Part shown: positions 39,001 through 46,276 of the stretch, piece after piece
Numbering within the stretch: position 1 is the first letter of the stretch
Layout: each line of letters begins with the position of its first letter
Origin: Ancylomarina sp048268005
Lineage (GTDB): Bacteria; Bacteroidota; Bacteroidia; Bacteroidales; Marinifilaceae
Reading direction: 5' to 3'
Length of the DNA stretch: 64,000 nucleotides
Assembly: GCA_048268005.1 (NCBI GenBank)
Contig: JBLWWJ010000001.1
Span: 496,001-560,000, forward strand
Notes under the pieces: generated by a model
Databases searched by the model: none
Told to the model about the DNA's origin: nothing
The model's input: the letters and a program-made list of their open reading frames with translations, nothing else
Translations under genes and position numbers: made by a program

Positions 39001-40981
39001 ATTGCCACTCGAGTGATGCAGAGTTGCTAACGGAAGCTCCTGATATACTATAGGTATTGTCGCTGGTACAGATATTCGCATCGTCCCCTGCCTCAACTCC
39101 AGCTCTTTCCAAAATGGTTATCTCATGACTGATGCTGTTTTCACATCCATCCGTTGAGACGATTGTAAGACGATCTGTATAAGAGCCTGCTGTCTGGAAA
39201 GAGTTTGTCGCATTCTGGACACTAGCTGTGTTTCCGTTACCAAAAAGCCAGGCGTATGATTGCATTGCATTAGGAAGTGCATTGTAAGTTATCTCTTCAT
39301 CTTCGCACGAGGGGTCTATCCGTGTGAACGATGGCTCAGGAACAGCAAAAATATCAAATTCGATCTGATGCACATCAGACCAGCCACATAGGGAATTTCG
39401 TGCTTTTAAACTGATGCTGGAATTTCCAACCTTTGTGAATGTAATGGGGGAAGGATTGCGTAAAGTTGATGTCGAAATGGTTCCGTTGTTATCGAAAGTC
39501 CACAGGTATTCCTCTATCTCGTTATTTGAAATACCAAAAGTTTCTTTCCCATTGTCGGTAAAAGTGGCTGTTGGCTCAAAAGTAAAATCACCACAATATC
39601 CTCCATTATTTAGACCTGAAGGCAAATTTATTGCGACCTCAGGTTTGTCCGAAACGTCAATTGTATATTGATAATCTTTTGTTCCGCATAAAGATGTTTT
39701 GCTTAGAGTTACTGTAAACTTGCCCGCTTGAGTGAATTGAAAGTGTGGGTTTTGACTGTTATTATTTGTTCCGTCAGCAAAGACATATGCACCAGTGTTA
39801 ACTGACCAGTTATATTCTGTTTCCTGAATGGCTTCTATTTCTTCATTCTCAGTCGTTTCAAATACCACAATAGGATGATCATCTAAACAAAAACTTTGTG
39901 GAGCATATGTGGTTGTATTTATATTTTCGTAGATATCGATATCACCCGTTTCCTGCTCAAGTACATGACTGCAGGAGTTCGATAAACTAAATCGTACACG
40001 GTATTTTCCGGTATTTAAAAATGTTATGGAAATGTTGCCCTTAGTGTTTGCACTACCATAGTTATAGATATAATCCGTATTTAATATTGCAGGTTCTTTT
40101 GTTTCTCCTTCTAGCTGATAAACAGTCCATTCATGTGTGTTTGATGTTCTACAGAGGTAATTATTTAAACCGTAATCGGAATTGTTTGTAAAGTTAAAGG
40201 TCGTCTGATTTGCGCAGCCGGTATGTGGGGATTCAATTGTTTCGGGGCTTGTGTTTACCCACAAAGTAAGATCTAGACTTATATCTTTTGATATAATAAT
40301 AGGTCCCGCTTTTTTCCCGATACCAATAAGAAGTTGCCCCTCTTCTATAATGGGAACAGCTCCAGCATCATAGTGTTCTCCATAATTTTCCGAGATACAG
40401 GAACTTGTGTTGTATGTATGCGATATGCTTGCATCATTCGCCATTAATTGGTCTAAAGTCCAGTAGATTTTTGTTGATCCATCACCAAAATTCCACTCAT
40501 ACACCGTATTGGGCGGATTGTTTTCATAGCCTGTTAGCTTAAATGTAAATTCTTGTCCCTCGCATCCATTTTCTCCTTCCAGAATGTCGGTATTAACTGA
40601 TGGTTTTGTGTTATATACAATGTAGGGATAGTCGTATACGGTTCCATCATATGTCAACTTGATGATTAGATTGTATTGACCTTCAGAATAGGTGTGAGAT
40701 AGCGGAAACCCATCATTGGTAATGCTGATTGTTTCTCCATCCCCCCACTGAATTTCATAATTCGTGATCTTACTCTTTATCTCAGGAGAAGTACTATTGC
40801 TTAATTCAAAGTCAAAATTAAGATTGTCAGCATCAAAATCCCAATGATAGAAATATCCATTTGTATCGTTGAAATTACAGTTGGGATTTTGTGCCTGTAG
40901 GGTGTGGACGTTAATACAGAGCAAAATAAAGCCAATGAATTTTGGCATATTTTTTAAACTTAATGAGTCGAATCGGTTCAT
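33005..40981 (-). CDS. Giant PKD-repeat protein with type IX (type B) sorting domain
   Basis: Secreted protein of 2658 residues (start at the ATG at 40981; an in-frame TTG lies two codons upstream, and an ATG at 40948 is also possible). Signal peptide ends near LQAQ. Order: several PKD-type domains (residues about 35-640, e.g. YEWNFGDGS), twelve tandem repeats of about 90 residues (DNA about 35880-39110), ten more PKD domains (SWLWTFEGG, YHWDFGDGK, YLWDFGNG and others), then a C-terminal CHU_C domain (YVPNAFNPG, LDHWGKVIWFSNQ, GWDGSFKGKPLPQGVYIWKI). The last is the type B type IX sorting domain. Likely a surface adhesin or gliding-type filament, exported and anchored with help from the divergent PorP/SprF protein. 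Ligand unknown. Confidence 0.93.
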   Translation of the reverse strand: MNRFDSLSLKNMPKFIGFILLCINVHTLQAQNPNCNFNDTNGYFYHWDFDADNLNFDFELSNSTSPEIKSKITNYEIQWGDGETISITNDGFPLSHTYSEGQYNLIIKLTYDGTVYDYPYIVYNTKPSVNTDILEGENGCEGQEFTFKLTGYENNPPNTVYEWNFGDGSTKIYWTLDQLMANDASISHTYNTSSCISENYGEHYDAGAVPIIEEGQLLIGIGKKAGPIIISKDISLDLTLWVNTSPETIESPHTGCANQTTFNFTNNSDYGLNNYLCRTSNTHEWTVYQLEGETKEPAILNTDYIYNYGSANTKGNISITFLNTGKYRVRFSLSNSCSHVLEQETGDIDIYENINTTTYAPQSFCLDDHPIVVFETTENEEIEAIQETEYNWSVNTGAYVFADGTNNNSQNPHFQFTQAGKFTVTLSKTSLCGTKDYQYTIDVSDKPEVAINLPSGLNNGGYCGDFTFEPTATFTDNGKETFGISNNEIEEYLWTFDNNGTISTSTLRNPSPITFTKVGNSSISLKARNSLCGWSDVHQIEFDIFAVPEPSFTRIDPSCEDEEITYNALPNAMQSYAWLFGNGNTASVQNATNSFQTAGSYTDRLTIVSTDGCENSISHEITILERAGVEAGDDANICTSDNTYSISGASVSNSASLEWQSEGDGSFSDTHILNPIYTLGTNDKTKTQIKLTLTTTGNAPCGEENDFMHIIITPKPSISISSPTATICENSSLDILGVSVANAESLQWTSDQGGTFSNSTVENPTYTPPANFSGQIHLSVKAIANGSCSDIEEEIELTVKALPIVEVGENTSICEDQTVELTGTSSSVTNLWTSLGDGHFTDASILTTQYVPGTNDIETGSVILQLEAEGDAPCTSVFDSKEINIIRNTKAEAGQDIAICKTESSYTIVVGDEEGQANANYYASIKWSSNGTGTFNNTTVLNTSYSPSENDLDNGSVELKLEANPLTPCSEVASDFMTLSFTDPPEVDAGDNITSCQNSIIDLNGTANHASSILWTSSGNGTFDDDTKLDAKYTPDPNETGIIILSLTAQPTGSCNAVSDNLKLTLIAKPVADAGIDSEICADESYNLNTENDGAKVYSAQSVLWQSLGDGSFDHPNSLNANYTPGSEDITNGSVVLQLTANPITPCTESHSDEMTLAITPLPIANAGDDKTICQGGMHEITIATASNYSSLEWKTSSANGYFENGETLTPTYHPGPDEMGATTLSLIVHGEGSCSFVQDDMILNMTPAPVVSLRDNADICEDGIYLATGTEVQHTPDYNWSTTGQGTITNEDSLKPTYTAKKGETGDISLCLTIQGNGLCAEKTACTNITIVPHPSVNAGNDGEVCANQVYQMNVGDQLNQVNANSWSSIEYTTEGDGFFQDQDGLNANYILGENDKFIGQVKLKIKAYSINPCDESAEDDMLLNITPEPEVEAGTDAEICQGDSYTLLNAHEQYTSDLIWKTNDGGSFSDENILKPTYTPANGKTGIVQLELIGKGQGSCASTSDILSLNIIPIPHVSAGDDASICFGKSYDLISTEATSFSTVLWTSSGTGEFVDASKLKATYVPSEEDYMSGSVLLRIRVEGLEPCTLNAEDEMLLNFAPTPTVNAGEDAQICQETGSYTIKQKSEDNPMGSHADNYSSIIWETSGNGSIQNSNTLAPTYIASPDETGIVRLILKANGNANCDQVEDEMQLNIVPTPIANFTTEESCVENPIQFKDLSTAENYSVESWLWTFEGGTTSNLQNPEHQFYEVKNYKVSLSITNSEGCTELTEKMISVNPLPEIEFTHESIAAINTPVEFKNNSLNTVTYHWDFGDGKASMDFDPKHAFTNKGFFTIRLWAESMDGCSNKLTSEIEIIGKPEANFTKTGNGCGPLSVEFTNTSTGKFVNYLWDFGNGTQSTQANPPPVVYEQGVLSDTTYFVSLTIENKAGISVSSDKVIVKPIPTALFEILPASYGCSPVLREIFNQSKGLATNYEFDFGDGSTYAYKAKNIERPFEHSYTTGDIKSIYPISLVATNECGSSTITKNMTVYPNAAVAVMKVDEAEGCAPFTVAFQNLSTGAGDYLESDWVFEDGEAAIREYKGETVYHTFEKEGIYQVQLSVHDTCASDITTRQIIVHDANTIDFEMEARKYCMFEEIQLNIPEEVIDQFTNFTWNLGDGTHMEGSNIIHSYDKAGSYLIKLSAISKENGCKKTQNKELVIHQKPIADYSLSSNEGCETFQVSFNNKSSYADYYQWDFNDSSKSSAENPTHQFSQGNYTVSLIAESIDGCLDTLNAEIISRPKPVAQFEMDSNRSCMIPTTLKIDNTSPDNGFNSYVWDFDNGAIRTNKQPIEETFDSEGKYNIQLIAKNQFHCTDTFTRELNVYTPPVAKYKIASQTTCQDELIEFTDISTNNHYCYWAFSDGTTAEGKNVSHIFKDYGRYDLSLKVIGDGNCADSLFAKDSIFVYPKPNVDFDWENVNTPPEGIEFSKGVKPPNNGLIQFKNETEIVHADWMKDNNYTYKWEFDDLKTSEEKDPLHKYKNNGEFKVKLNARSTYTCENSITIPVAVNLMSALYVPNAFNPGNPNPQVALFLPKGIGIHTYTIEILDHWGKVIWFSNQLKDGRPAEGWDGSFKGKPLPQGVYIWKIRAVFQNGETWEGVKVDGKYHREGSVTLLK
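35880..39110 (-). repeat. Twelve tandem Cys-pair repeats in giant protein
   Basis: Coding repeats of about 90 codons. Each starts near AGDDxxIC, has W-x-S-x-G-x-G-x-F in the middle and L-x-P-T-Y-x-P-G, and ends in PC or SC before a short linker such as ITPxPxV. Each thus has a Cys near the start and one near the end, able to form one disulfide per repeat. Boundaries are approximate. Confidence 0.85.
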
Positions 40982-41032
40982 ATACAATTGACTTTAATAT
41001 TAGTAATCGTATGATAAGTTTAATAAATTTAA

Positions 41033-41046
41033 TTACCTTAAGGTAA
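41033..41046. promoter_or_regulatory. 14-base perfect palindrome (operator candidate)
   Basis: TTACCTTAAGGTAA lies 52 bases from the giant gene's start, in the gap between two divergent type IX genes. Suitable for a dimeric regulator, but no binding protein is known. Confidence 0.35.
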
Positions 41047-41151
41047 GCATTTTATAGGAATTGAATTTAATTATTCTAAGAAATGTGAAAATTGAAATCC
41101 TTTATTGTTAAGTTGGTTTTTATATGTATTAATAGTTTTAATGGTTGTTTA

Positions 41152-41172
41152 TTTAGGATAAAGTATCCTAAA
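41152..41172. promoter_or_regulatory. Inverted repeat (operator candidate)
   Basis: TTTAGGATA (41152-41160), three bases, TATCCTAAA (41164-41172): a nine-base perfect arm, 80 bases before the PorP/SprF-like ATG. Confidence 0.35.
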
Positions 41173-41252
41173 AGCCTGATGAGTAATTAAGGTGTAGATT
41201 GATCAATAATAATTTTAGTGAGAAATATGTAATATTGCTGTGTTTAATTTAA

Positions 41253-42314
41253 ATGGCACTTCTCTTGAGAAATTCGATCATATATATATGTCTCAATTTT
41301 TTTGTCTTCTTGGTGTATTTATCAATATCATTAAAGGGGCAAGATGTCACGTTCTCTCTTTTCGATCAAAATAAAACATATTATAACCCCGCGCTCACTG
41401 GTCTGCACTCAGGATTAATTCAGACCAATTTTGTCTATCGAAAACAGTGGTTTAATTTTCCTGGTGAGTTTAGTACCAAACATTTTAATACGGATTTTAA
41501 AAACTATGATTCAAGTGGATTTGGACTATTTGTTCTTTCAGATATAGAAGGTGAGTCCTTATTAACCACTCATTTGTTTGGGGGGAGTTATTCATGGCGA
41601 GTTAATATTAATAAGTATTCAAATACATTTATTCAATTAGGTGTAAAGGCCAGTTATAATATCAAAGAGATTGATTTGAGTCGGCTGACATTTAGTGACG
41701 AGCTAGACGAAATATATGGGCCTATTTATGGATCGACTTATATTGCTGATCGAAACAGGTCTGAATATATTGATTTTTCAGTTGGGGGAATGGTCAGTTT
41801 TAAAGCTTCCGACATGTTCACAAACAATATTGGGCTTGCTGTTCATCATTTTACCCGTCCCAATATATCTTTTCAGGGAGCTTCTGAGAAAATCCCGATT
41901 AAATTAACCTTACATGCTCAAACTGAATACAATACTCGGGGATATAGTTTGAACCGACGTGATAAATTCCGACTAAGTTCTACTTTTGTTTATGAGATGC
42001 AAGGTAGTTCATTGGCAAGCAATCAAACAGCCAACAATCTGATGGGCGGCTTTGATGCTGATTCGGATCCTTTTAGTGGAGGGGTTTGGTATCGCACACA
42101 ACTGTCAGATAATTCAGCAAAAAGTTACAGTGCTTTGATTTTTAAACTTGGAGTCCGTATATATTCTCAAAATAACAAAGCGATTTATAATTTATTCTAT
42201 GCCTATGATTTGGCAACCAAAAACTACACTAAATACACCCGGGACTCTCATGAAATAGGGCTTTCTATATCGATTTCCTTTAAGAGGAAATTCAAGTGTA
42301 ATAACAAGTTTTAA
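41253..42314 (+). CDS. PorP/SprF-family type IX secretion membrane protein
   Basis: Outer-membrane protein of 353 residues. A hydrophobic N-terminal signal (ICLNFFVFLVYLSISLKGQ) leads to the family start FSLFDQNKTYYNPALTGLHSG. The rest is a beta-barrel pattern (SSGFGLFVLSD, LLTTHLFGGSYSW, FIQLGVKASYN, FSVGGMVSFKAS) ending in SISISFKRKFKCNNKF. In this phylum such genes commonly pair with a large CHU_C protein and help its secretion or anchoring. It is divergent from the giant PKD gene, which fits. The core type IX genes (porK-N, sov) are not in the window. Confidence 0.9.
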   Translation: MALLLRNSIIYICLNFFVFLVYLSISLKGQDVTFSLFDQNKTYYNPALTGLHSGLIQTNFVYRKQWFNFPGEFSTKHFNTDFKNYDSSGFGLFVLSDIEGESLLTTHLFGGSYSWRVNINKYSNTFIQLGVKASYNIKEIDLSRLTFSDELDEIYGPIYGSTYIADRNRSEYIDFSVGGMVSFKASDMFTNNIGLAVHHFTRPNISFQGASEKIPIKLTLHAQTEYNTRGYSLNRRDKFRLSSTFVYEMQGSSLASNQTANNLMGGFDADSDPFSGGVWYRTQLSDNSAKSYSALIFKLGVRIYSQNNKAIYNLFYAYDLATKNYTKYTRDSHEIGLSISISFKRKFKCNNKF

Positions 42315-42384
42315 ATCAGTCTGCTAGAACTCAGTCATAATTAATAGCTAATAGACTGAAGCACTAATAGAATATGTATTAAAG

Positions 42385-42414
42385 AAGGGACTTTCATTAG
42401 AAAGTTCCTTTTTA
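42385..42414 (+). terminator. Terminator after PorP/SprF gene
   Basis: AAGGGACTTTC (42385-42395) with GAAAGTTCCTT (42400-42410), then T-rich. The remaining about 300 bases up to 42722 show no gene; they should contain the pnt promoter, which I could not pin down. Confidence 0.8.
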
Positions 42415-42722
42415 TTAAGCTATTTTCCTAATGGATGAAAAAATACCTAGATATAGTGATTTTTAATATTTCCATTGAGAATGGATGATAATTTTACTTG
42501 TATTCTAATTTTTATAGCTAGATTTAATCTGGAATAAGTCTAAATAATGTTTCGTTTATACATGCACGATAAGATAGGGTAAAGTCTCTTATTTGAATTT
42601 GTTTAGCGGAAAGTTCATAATAGCAATTTTAAATGTGCCTATTATAAGTTATATTTAAAGGACAATGCTTTATAAATGAAGCTATTCTACTGTATAAATA
42701 TCAATAACTATATACACAGCCT

Positions 42723-43850
42723 ATGATTCTAGGATTATTGAAGGAGCAAGGCGCTGAACAGCGTGTGGCTCTTCTACCAGAAATTGTCTCCAAGCTGGTT
42801 CAAGCAAAAGTGGAGGTATGCGTAGAAATTGGCGCAGGAACTAAAGCCTTTCAAAATGATGAGGCATATAGTGATGCTGGAGCTAAAATTATTAAGAGAG
42901 ATGAGCTTATAAAGAAGGCTGATCTGTTTGTACAAATTGGTGAACCTGGTGAGGAGCTGATTAAGAGCTTGAATGATAAACAGGTTTGGTTAAGCCAATA
43001 TAATCCACTTTGGAGAACAGATTTGGTTAAGTCTTTTCAAGCAAGTGGGATCACGAGTTTTAGCATGGATTCTATTCCTCGTACAACAAGAGCACAAGCT
43101 ATGGATGTTTTATCGTCTATGGCTACAGTATCAGGCTATAAGGCGGTGCTTCAGGCTGCCAATGAACTTCCTAACTTTTTTCCCATGTTTATGACAGCAG
43201 CTGGCACTATTCGTCCTGCTACCGTTTTAATTCTAGGTGCTGGTGTGGCTGGATTGCAGTCAATTGCGATAGCACGTAAGCTAGGTGCACAGGTTGAAGC
43301 TTTTGATGTTAGAGCAGCCGTGAAGGAAGAAGTAAATAGCTTAGGCGCAAAGTTTGTTGAAGTAGAAGGTGCCATTGATGATTCTACTGCTGGAGGCTAT
43401 GCCGTTGAGCAAACAGAAGAATTCAAGAAGAAACAGCAAGAAGCAATTAACGATCATGCAGCCAAAGCTGATGTGGTAATCTGTACAGCCCAAATACCAG
43501 GAAGAAAAGCGCCTCTTTTAATACCAACAGAAGCCGTTGATCGTATGCGAGCAGGATCGGTTATTATTGATTTGGCAGCCTCAAGCGGAGGGAATTGTGA
43601 ATTGACAAAAGATAATGAAACCGTGATTCACAATCATGTAAAGATTATTGGTCAGTCAGATTATCCATCTCAAATGCCTATTGATGCCAGTAAGATGTTC
43701 GGTAAGAATGTACTTAATTTTCTGGAGTTGATGATTACCGAAGATGGTTCCTTAAATCTGAATTTTGAAGATGATATTGTAAAAGGTACATGTATCACTC
43801 ATGCAGGTGAAATCTTTAACGAACGTGTCAAGTCAGTTGTTGAATCCTAA
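42723..43850 (+). CDS. pntAA: NAD(P) transhydrogenase alpha subunit, part 1
   Basis: NAD(H)-binding domain I of the proton-translocating transhydrogenase, 375 residues, cytoplasmic. Starts with a family-typical GLLKEQGAEQRVALLPE. The Rossmann core has VLILGAGVAGLQSIAIARKLGAQVEAFDVR, shown here in part as GAGVAGLQ, and downstream blocks AQIPGRKAPLLI and VIIDLAASSGGNCE. Domain II is encoded separately by the next gene, an arrangement known from Rhodospirillum, so this is a natural split rather than a frameshift. Links NADH to NADPH via the proton gradient. Confidence 0.95.
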   Translation: MILGLLKEQGAEQRVALLPEIVSKLVQAKVEVCVEIGAGTKAFQNDEAYSDAGAKIIKRDELIKKADLFVQIGEPGEELIKSLNDKQVWLSQYNPLWRTDLVKSFQASGITSFSMDSIPRTTRAQAMDVLSSMATVSGYKAVLQAANELPNFFPMFMTAAGTIRPATVLILGAGVAGLQSIAIARKLGAQVEAFDVRAAVKEEVNSLGAKFVEVEGAIDDSTAGGYAVEQTEEFKKKQQEAINDHAAKADVVICTAQIPGRKAPLLIPTEAVDRMRAGSVIIDLAASSGGNCELTKDNETVIHNHVKIIGQSDYPSQMPIDASKMFGKNVLNFLELMITEDGSLNLNFEDDIVKGTCITHAGEIFNERVKSVVES

Positions 43851-43861
43851 ATCATATACAA

Positions 43862-44176
43862 ATGGAACAAATACTCGTCTATTTTTTTACATATAAGGAG
43901 GCAATTTTTATTATTGCCCTGTCCATATTTTTGGGAATTGAAGTGATTTCAAATGTTCCCTCAGTTCTTCACACACCTCTCATGTCGGGAGCCAATGCCA
44001 TTAGTGGAGTCATTATTATCGGTGGAATCATTTTAGTAGGTCATGCCGATACGACGACGCTTTCTTTGGAACTCATACTTGGCTTTTTTGCTGTCATATT
44101 CGGAACGCTCAATGTCGTGGGTGGTTTTGCTGTGACAGATCGCATGTTGGAAATGTTTAAAAAGAAGAAAAAATAA
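43862..44176 (+). CDS. pntAB: NAD(P) transhydrogenase alpha subunit, part 2
   Basis: A 104-residue membrane protein with three to four transmembrane segments (ILVYFFTYKEAIFIIALSIFLGIEVI; SGANAISGVIIIGGIILVG; LILGFFAVIFGTLNVVGGFAVTDRML), each of these seen only as short hydrophobic runs. It is domain II of PntA. The SGANAISG block and GGFAVTDRMLEMF end are characteristic. Starts 11 bases after part 1 and 6 bases before pntB. Confidence 0.93.
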   Translation: MEQILVYFFTYKEAIFIIALSIFLGIEVISNVPSVLHTPLMSGANAISGVIIIGGIILVGHADTTTLSLELILGFFAVIFGTLNVVGGFAVTDRMLEMFKKKKK

Positions 44177-44182
44177 GAAGAT

Positions 44183-45625
44183 ATGGAACAAATAATCGGA
44201 AATATAAATGGTATTGATTTCACTTTAGGCGAAACAATTCTAGAACTAAGTTATTTAATTTCAGCCCTTCTTTTTGTTGTAGGCTTGAAACTCTTAAGTC
44301 ATCCGGAAACGGCTAGAAGGGGTAATTTTTATGCTGGAGGAGGTATGATTTTAGCCATGATTACAACCTTACTTTTGCATAAAGATGCAGGTGGAAGTGG
44401 TATCGCATTGGCTAATGTCTGGATTATTTTATCAGCCATAATCATTGGATCAGTTGTTGGTTTGATTGTTGCGCGTCGTGTGAAAATGACGGCTATGCCG
44501 CAATTGGTCTCTTTATTTAATGCATCGGGAGGTGCTGCTTCGGCATTGGTTGCCTTGCTTGAATTTCCCAATGCTGATATGAATAATCTGGGTTCGGTCT
44601 TGGTTACCATTCTGGGTTTGATTATCGGTTCTGTTGCCTTTAGTGGCTCTATGATCGCCTATGGTAAATTAGATGGGAAAGTGAAGGATATCTTTTCAGG
44701 AATCATGACATATGTCAATTTATTGTTATTAGTGGCGGTCGTGGTTATTTCGGTATTTATCATGATTTCAGGCCAAACACCTGAGCAATTGAACTGGGCG
44801 ATCTACTTGTTACTGGGTGTTTCTCTTCTGTATGGTATCATGTTCGTGATGCCGATTGGTGGAGCCGATATGCCGGTAGTAATTTCTTTACTGAATAGTT
44901 TTACAGGAATTGCAGCTGCAATGGCAGGTTTTATTTACAACAATCAGGCAATGATTTTAGGAGGTATTCTTGTTGGAGCAGCGGGTACAATTCTAACCTT
45001 ACTTATGTGTAAGGCAATGAATCGTTCTTTATTGAATGTGATTGTTGGTTCCTTCGGTGGTGATTCAGCATCTGGATCAGGGTCAGATGGCGGTGTGATG
45101 AAAGAGATCAACTTAAGTGATGCTTCTATCTTATTATCCTATTCAAAATCAGTGGTTATTGTTCCTGGTTATGGCTTAGCTGTTGCTCAGGCACAACATG
45201 TTTGTCATGAGTTGGAAGAGTTGTTGAGTGGGAAAGGCGTCAATGTGCGTTTCGCTATTCATCCTGTAGCAGGTCGTATGCCAGGACATATGAATGTGCT
45301 ATTGGCCGAGGCTGATGTGCCATACAATCAGTTAGTAGAAATGGAAAATATCAATCCAGACATGCCAAATACAGACGTTGTTATGGTTATTGGTGCCAAT
45401 GATGTGGTTAATCCTGCCGCACTCAACGATCCTTCAAGTCCGATTGCAGGAATGCCAATTATCAATGCTCACCTCGCTAAAAATATCATTGTTATGAAGC
45501 GCGGTCGGGGTAAAGGATATGCTGGAATTGAGAATGAGTTGTTCTTTGGAGAAAAGACTCGTCTGCTCTTTGGAAATGCAAAAGACAGTTTGCAAAATTT
45601 GGTTAATGAAATAAAGAGTTTGTAA
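44183..45625 (+). CDS. pntB: NAD(P) transhydrogenase beta subunit
   Basis: Beta subunit, 480 residues: about eight to nine membrane segments, then the NADP(H)-binding domain III from about residue 300. Seen: MPQLVSLFNASGGAASALVA, VMPIGGADMPVVISLLNSF, and in domain III VVIVPGYGLAVAQAQH (dinucleotide-binding loop), HPVAGRMPGHMNVLLAEA and MVIGANDVVNPAA. Completes the three-gene transhydrogenase. A DsrE-like gene follows after 38 bases with no terminator between, so it may share the transcript. Confidence 0.96.
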   Translation: MEQIIGNINGIDFTLGETILELSYLISALLFVVGLKLLSHPETARRGNFYAGGGMILAMITTLLLHKDAGGSGIALANVWIILSAIIIGSVVGLIVARRVKMTAMPQLVSLFNASGGAASALVALLEFPNADMNNLGSVLVTILGLIIGSVAFSGSMIAYGKLDGKVKDIFSGIMTYVNLLLLVAVVVISVFIMISGQTPEQLNWAIYLLLGVSLLYGIMFVMPIGGADMPVVISLLNSFTGIAAAMAGFIYNNQAMILGGILVGAAGTILTLLMCKAMNRSLLNVIVGSFGGDSASGSGSDGGVMKEINLSDASILLSYSKSVVIVPGYGLAVAQAQHVCHELEELLSGKGVNVRFAIHPVAGRMPGHMNVLLAEADVPYNQLVEMENINPDMPNTDVVMVIGANDVVNPAALNDPSSPIAGMPIINAHLAKNIIVMKRGRGKGYAGIENELFFGEKTRLLFGNAKDSLQNLVNEIKSL

Positions 45626-45663
45626 TAGATATAAAATCAATTGTATCATTAAGATTTAAAAAG

Positions 45664-46116
45664 ATGAGACAGAAATTTATATTGACCGTATTGGTGAGTT
45701 TACTTTTTTCAATACCTATACTAAAAGCTTCGGAAGTGAATCTTAAAAATGATGACGTAAAAAACAAAACGGAGATGAATGAAGCAGATAAGTTAGTTGT
45801 CGTTTGGACAAGTGGAGATAAGGAAGTTGCTATGAAGATGGTATTTATGTACACGTATAATGCCAAGAAACAGGCTTGGTGGGATGACGTTACGCTTCTG
45901 GTTTGGGGACCATCTTCAAAATTACTTTCTGAAGATAAGGAGCTGCAAGATTACGTGAAGAAAATGCAGGACTGTGGCGTTTTTGTAATGGCTTGTAAAG
46001 CTTGTGCCGACCAATATGGAGTTGCAAATAAATTAACAGACTTAGGTATAACAGTTAAGTATGCCGGACAAGATTTGACAAAGTTCATTAAAGAACGGAA
46101 GGTTGTTACCTTCTAG
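45664..46116 (+). CDS. Exported DsrE-like protein
   Basis: 150 residues with a signal peptide (LVSLLFSIPILKAS). Mature part has the DsrE/DsrF-like alpha/beta fold: KLVVVWTSGDKEVAMKMVF, DVTLLVWGPSSKLLSED, and a Cys-bearing segment KMQDCGVFVMACKACADQYG. DsrE proteins relate to sulfur transfer; the three Cys here might serve redox or sulfur binding, but in the periplasm the role is unknown. Probably co-transcribed with pntAA-AB-B. Confidence 0.8.
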   Translation: MRQKFILTVLVSLLFSIPILKASEVNLKNDDVKNKTEMNEADKLVVVWTSGDKEVAMKMVFMYTYNAKKQAWWDDVTLLVWGPSSKLLSEDKELQDYVKKMQDCGVFVMACKACADQYGVANKLTDLGITVKYAGQDLTKFIKERKVVTF

Positions 46117-46130
46117 AAGTGAAAAAAAAT

Positions 46131-46170
46131 AAAAAGCTCCTGAAATTATTTGTTTTAGGAGCTTTTTGTG
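46131..46170 (+). terminator. Terminator of pnt unit
   Basis: AAAAAGCTCCT (46131-46141) with AGGAGCTTTTT (46157-46167). Confidence 0.85.
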
Positions 46171-46276
46171 TTTCCGTAAATTGATTATGTCTTGTAATGT
46201 CTGAATTTTATTGATTAATAAATATTATTGTTGTAATTTCAGGAGTCAACTATTTATTCATCAACAAATTAGAAAA

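Noticed and set aside
35880..39110. Periodic repeats that could be taken for a CRISPR-like or satellite array
   Set aside because: The period is about 270 bases, in frame, and the repeats diverge at DNA level while keeping protein motifs; they are coding repeats.
42723..44176. Split pntA as a frameshifted gene
   Set aside because: The two parts fall exactly at the domain I/II boundary, each has its own ATG, and this split is a known natural arrangement.
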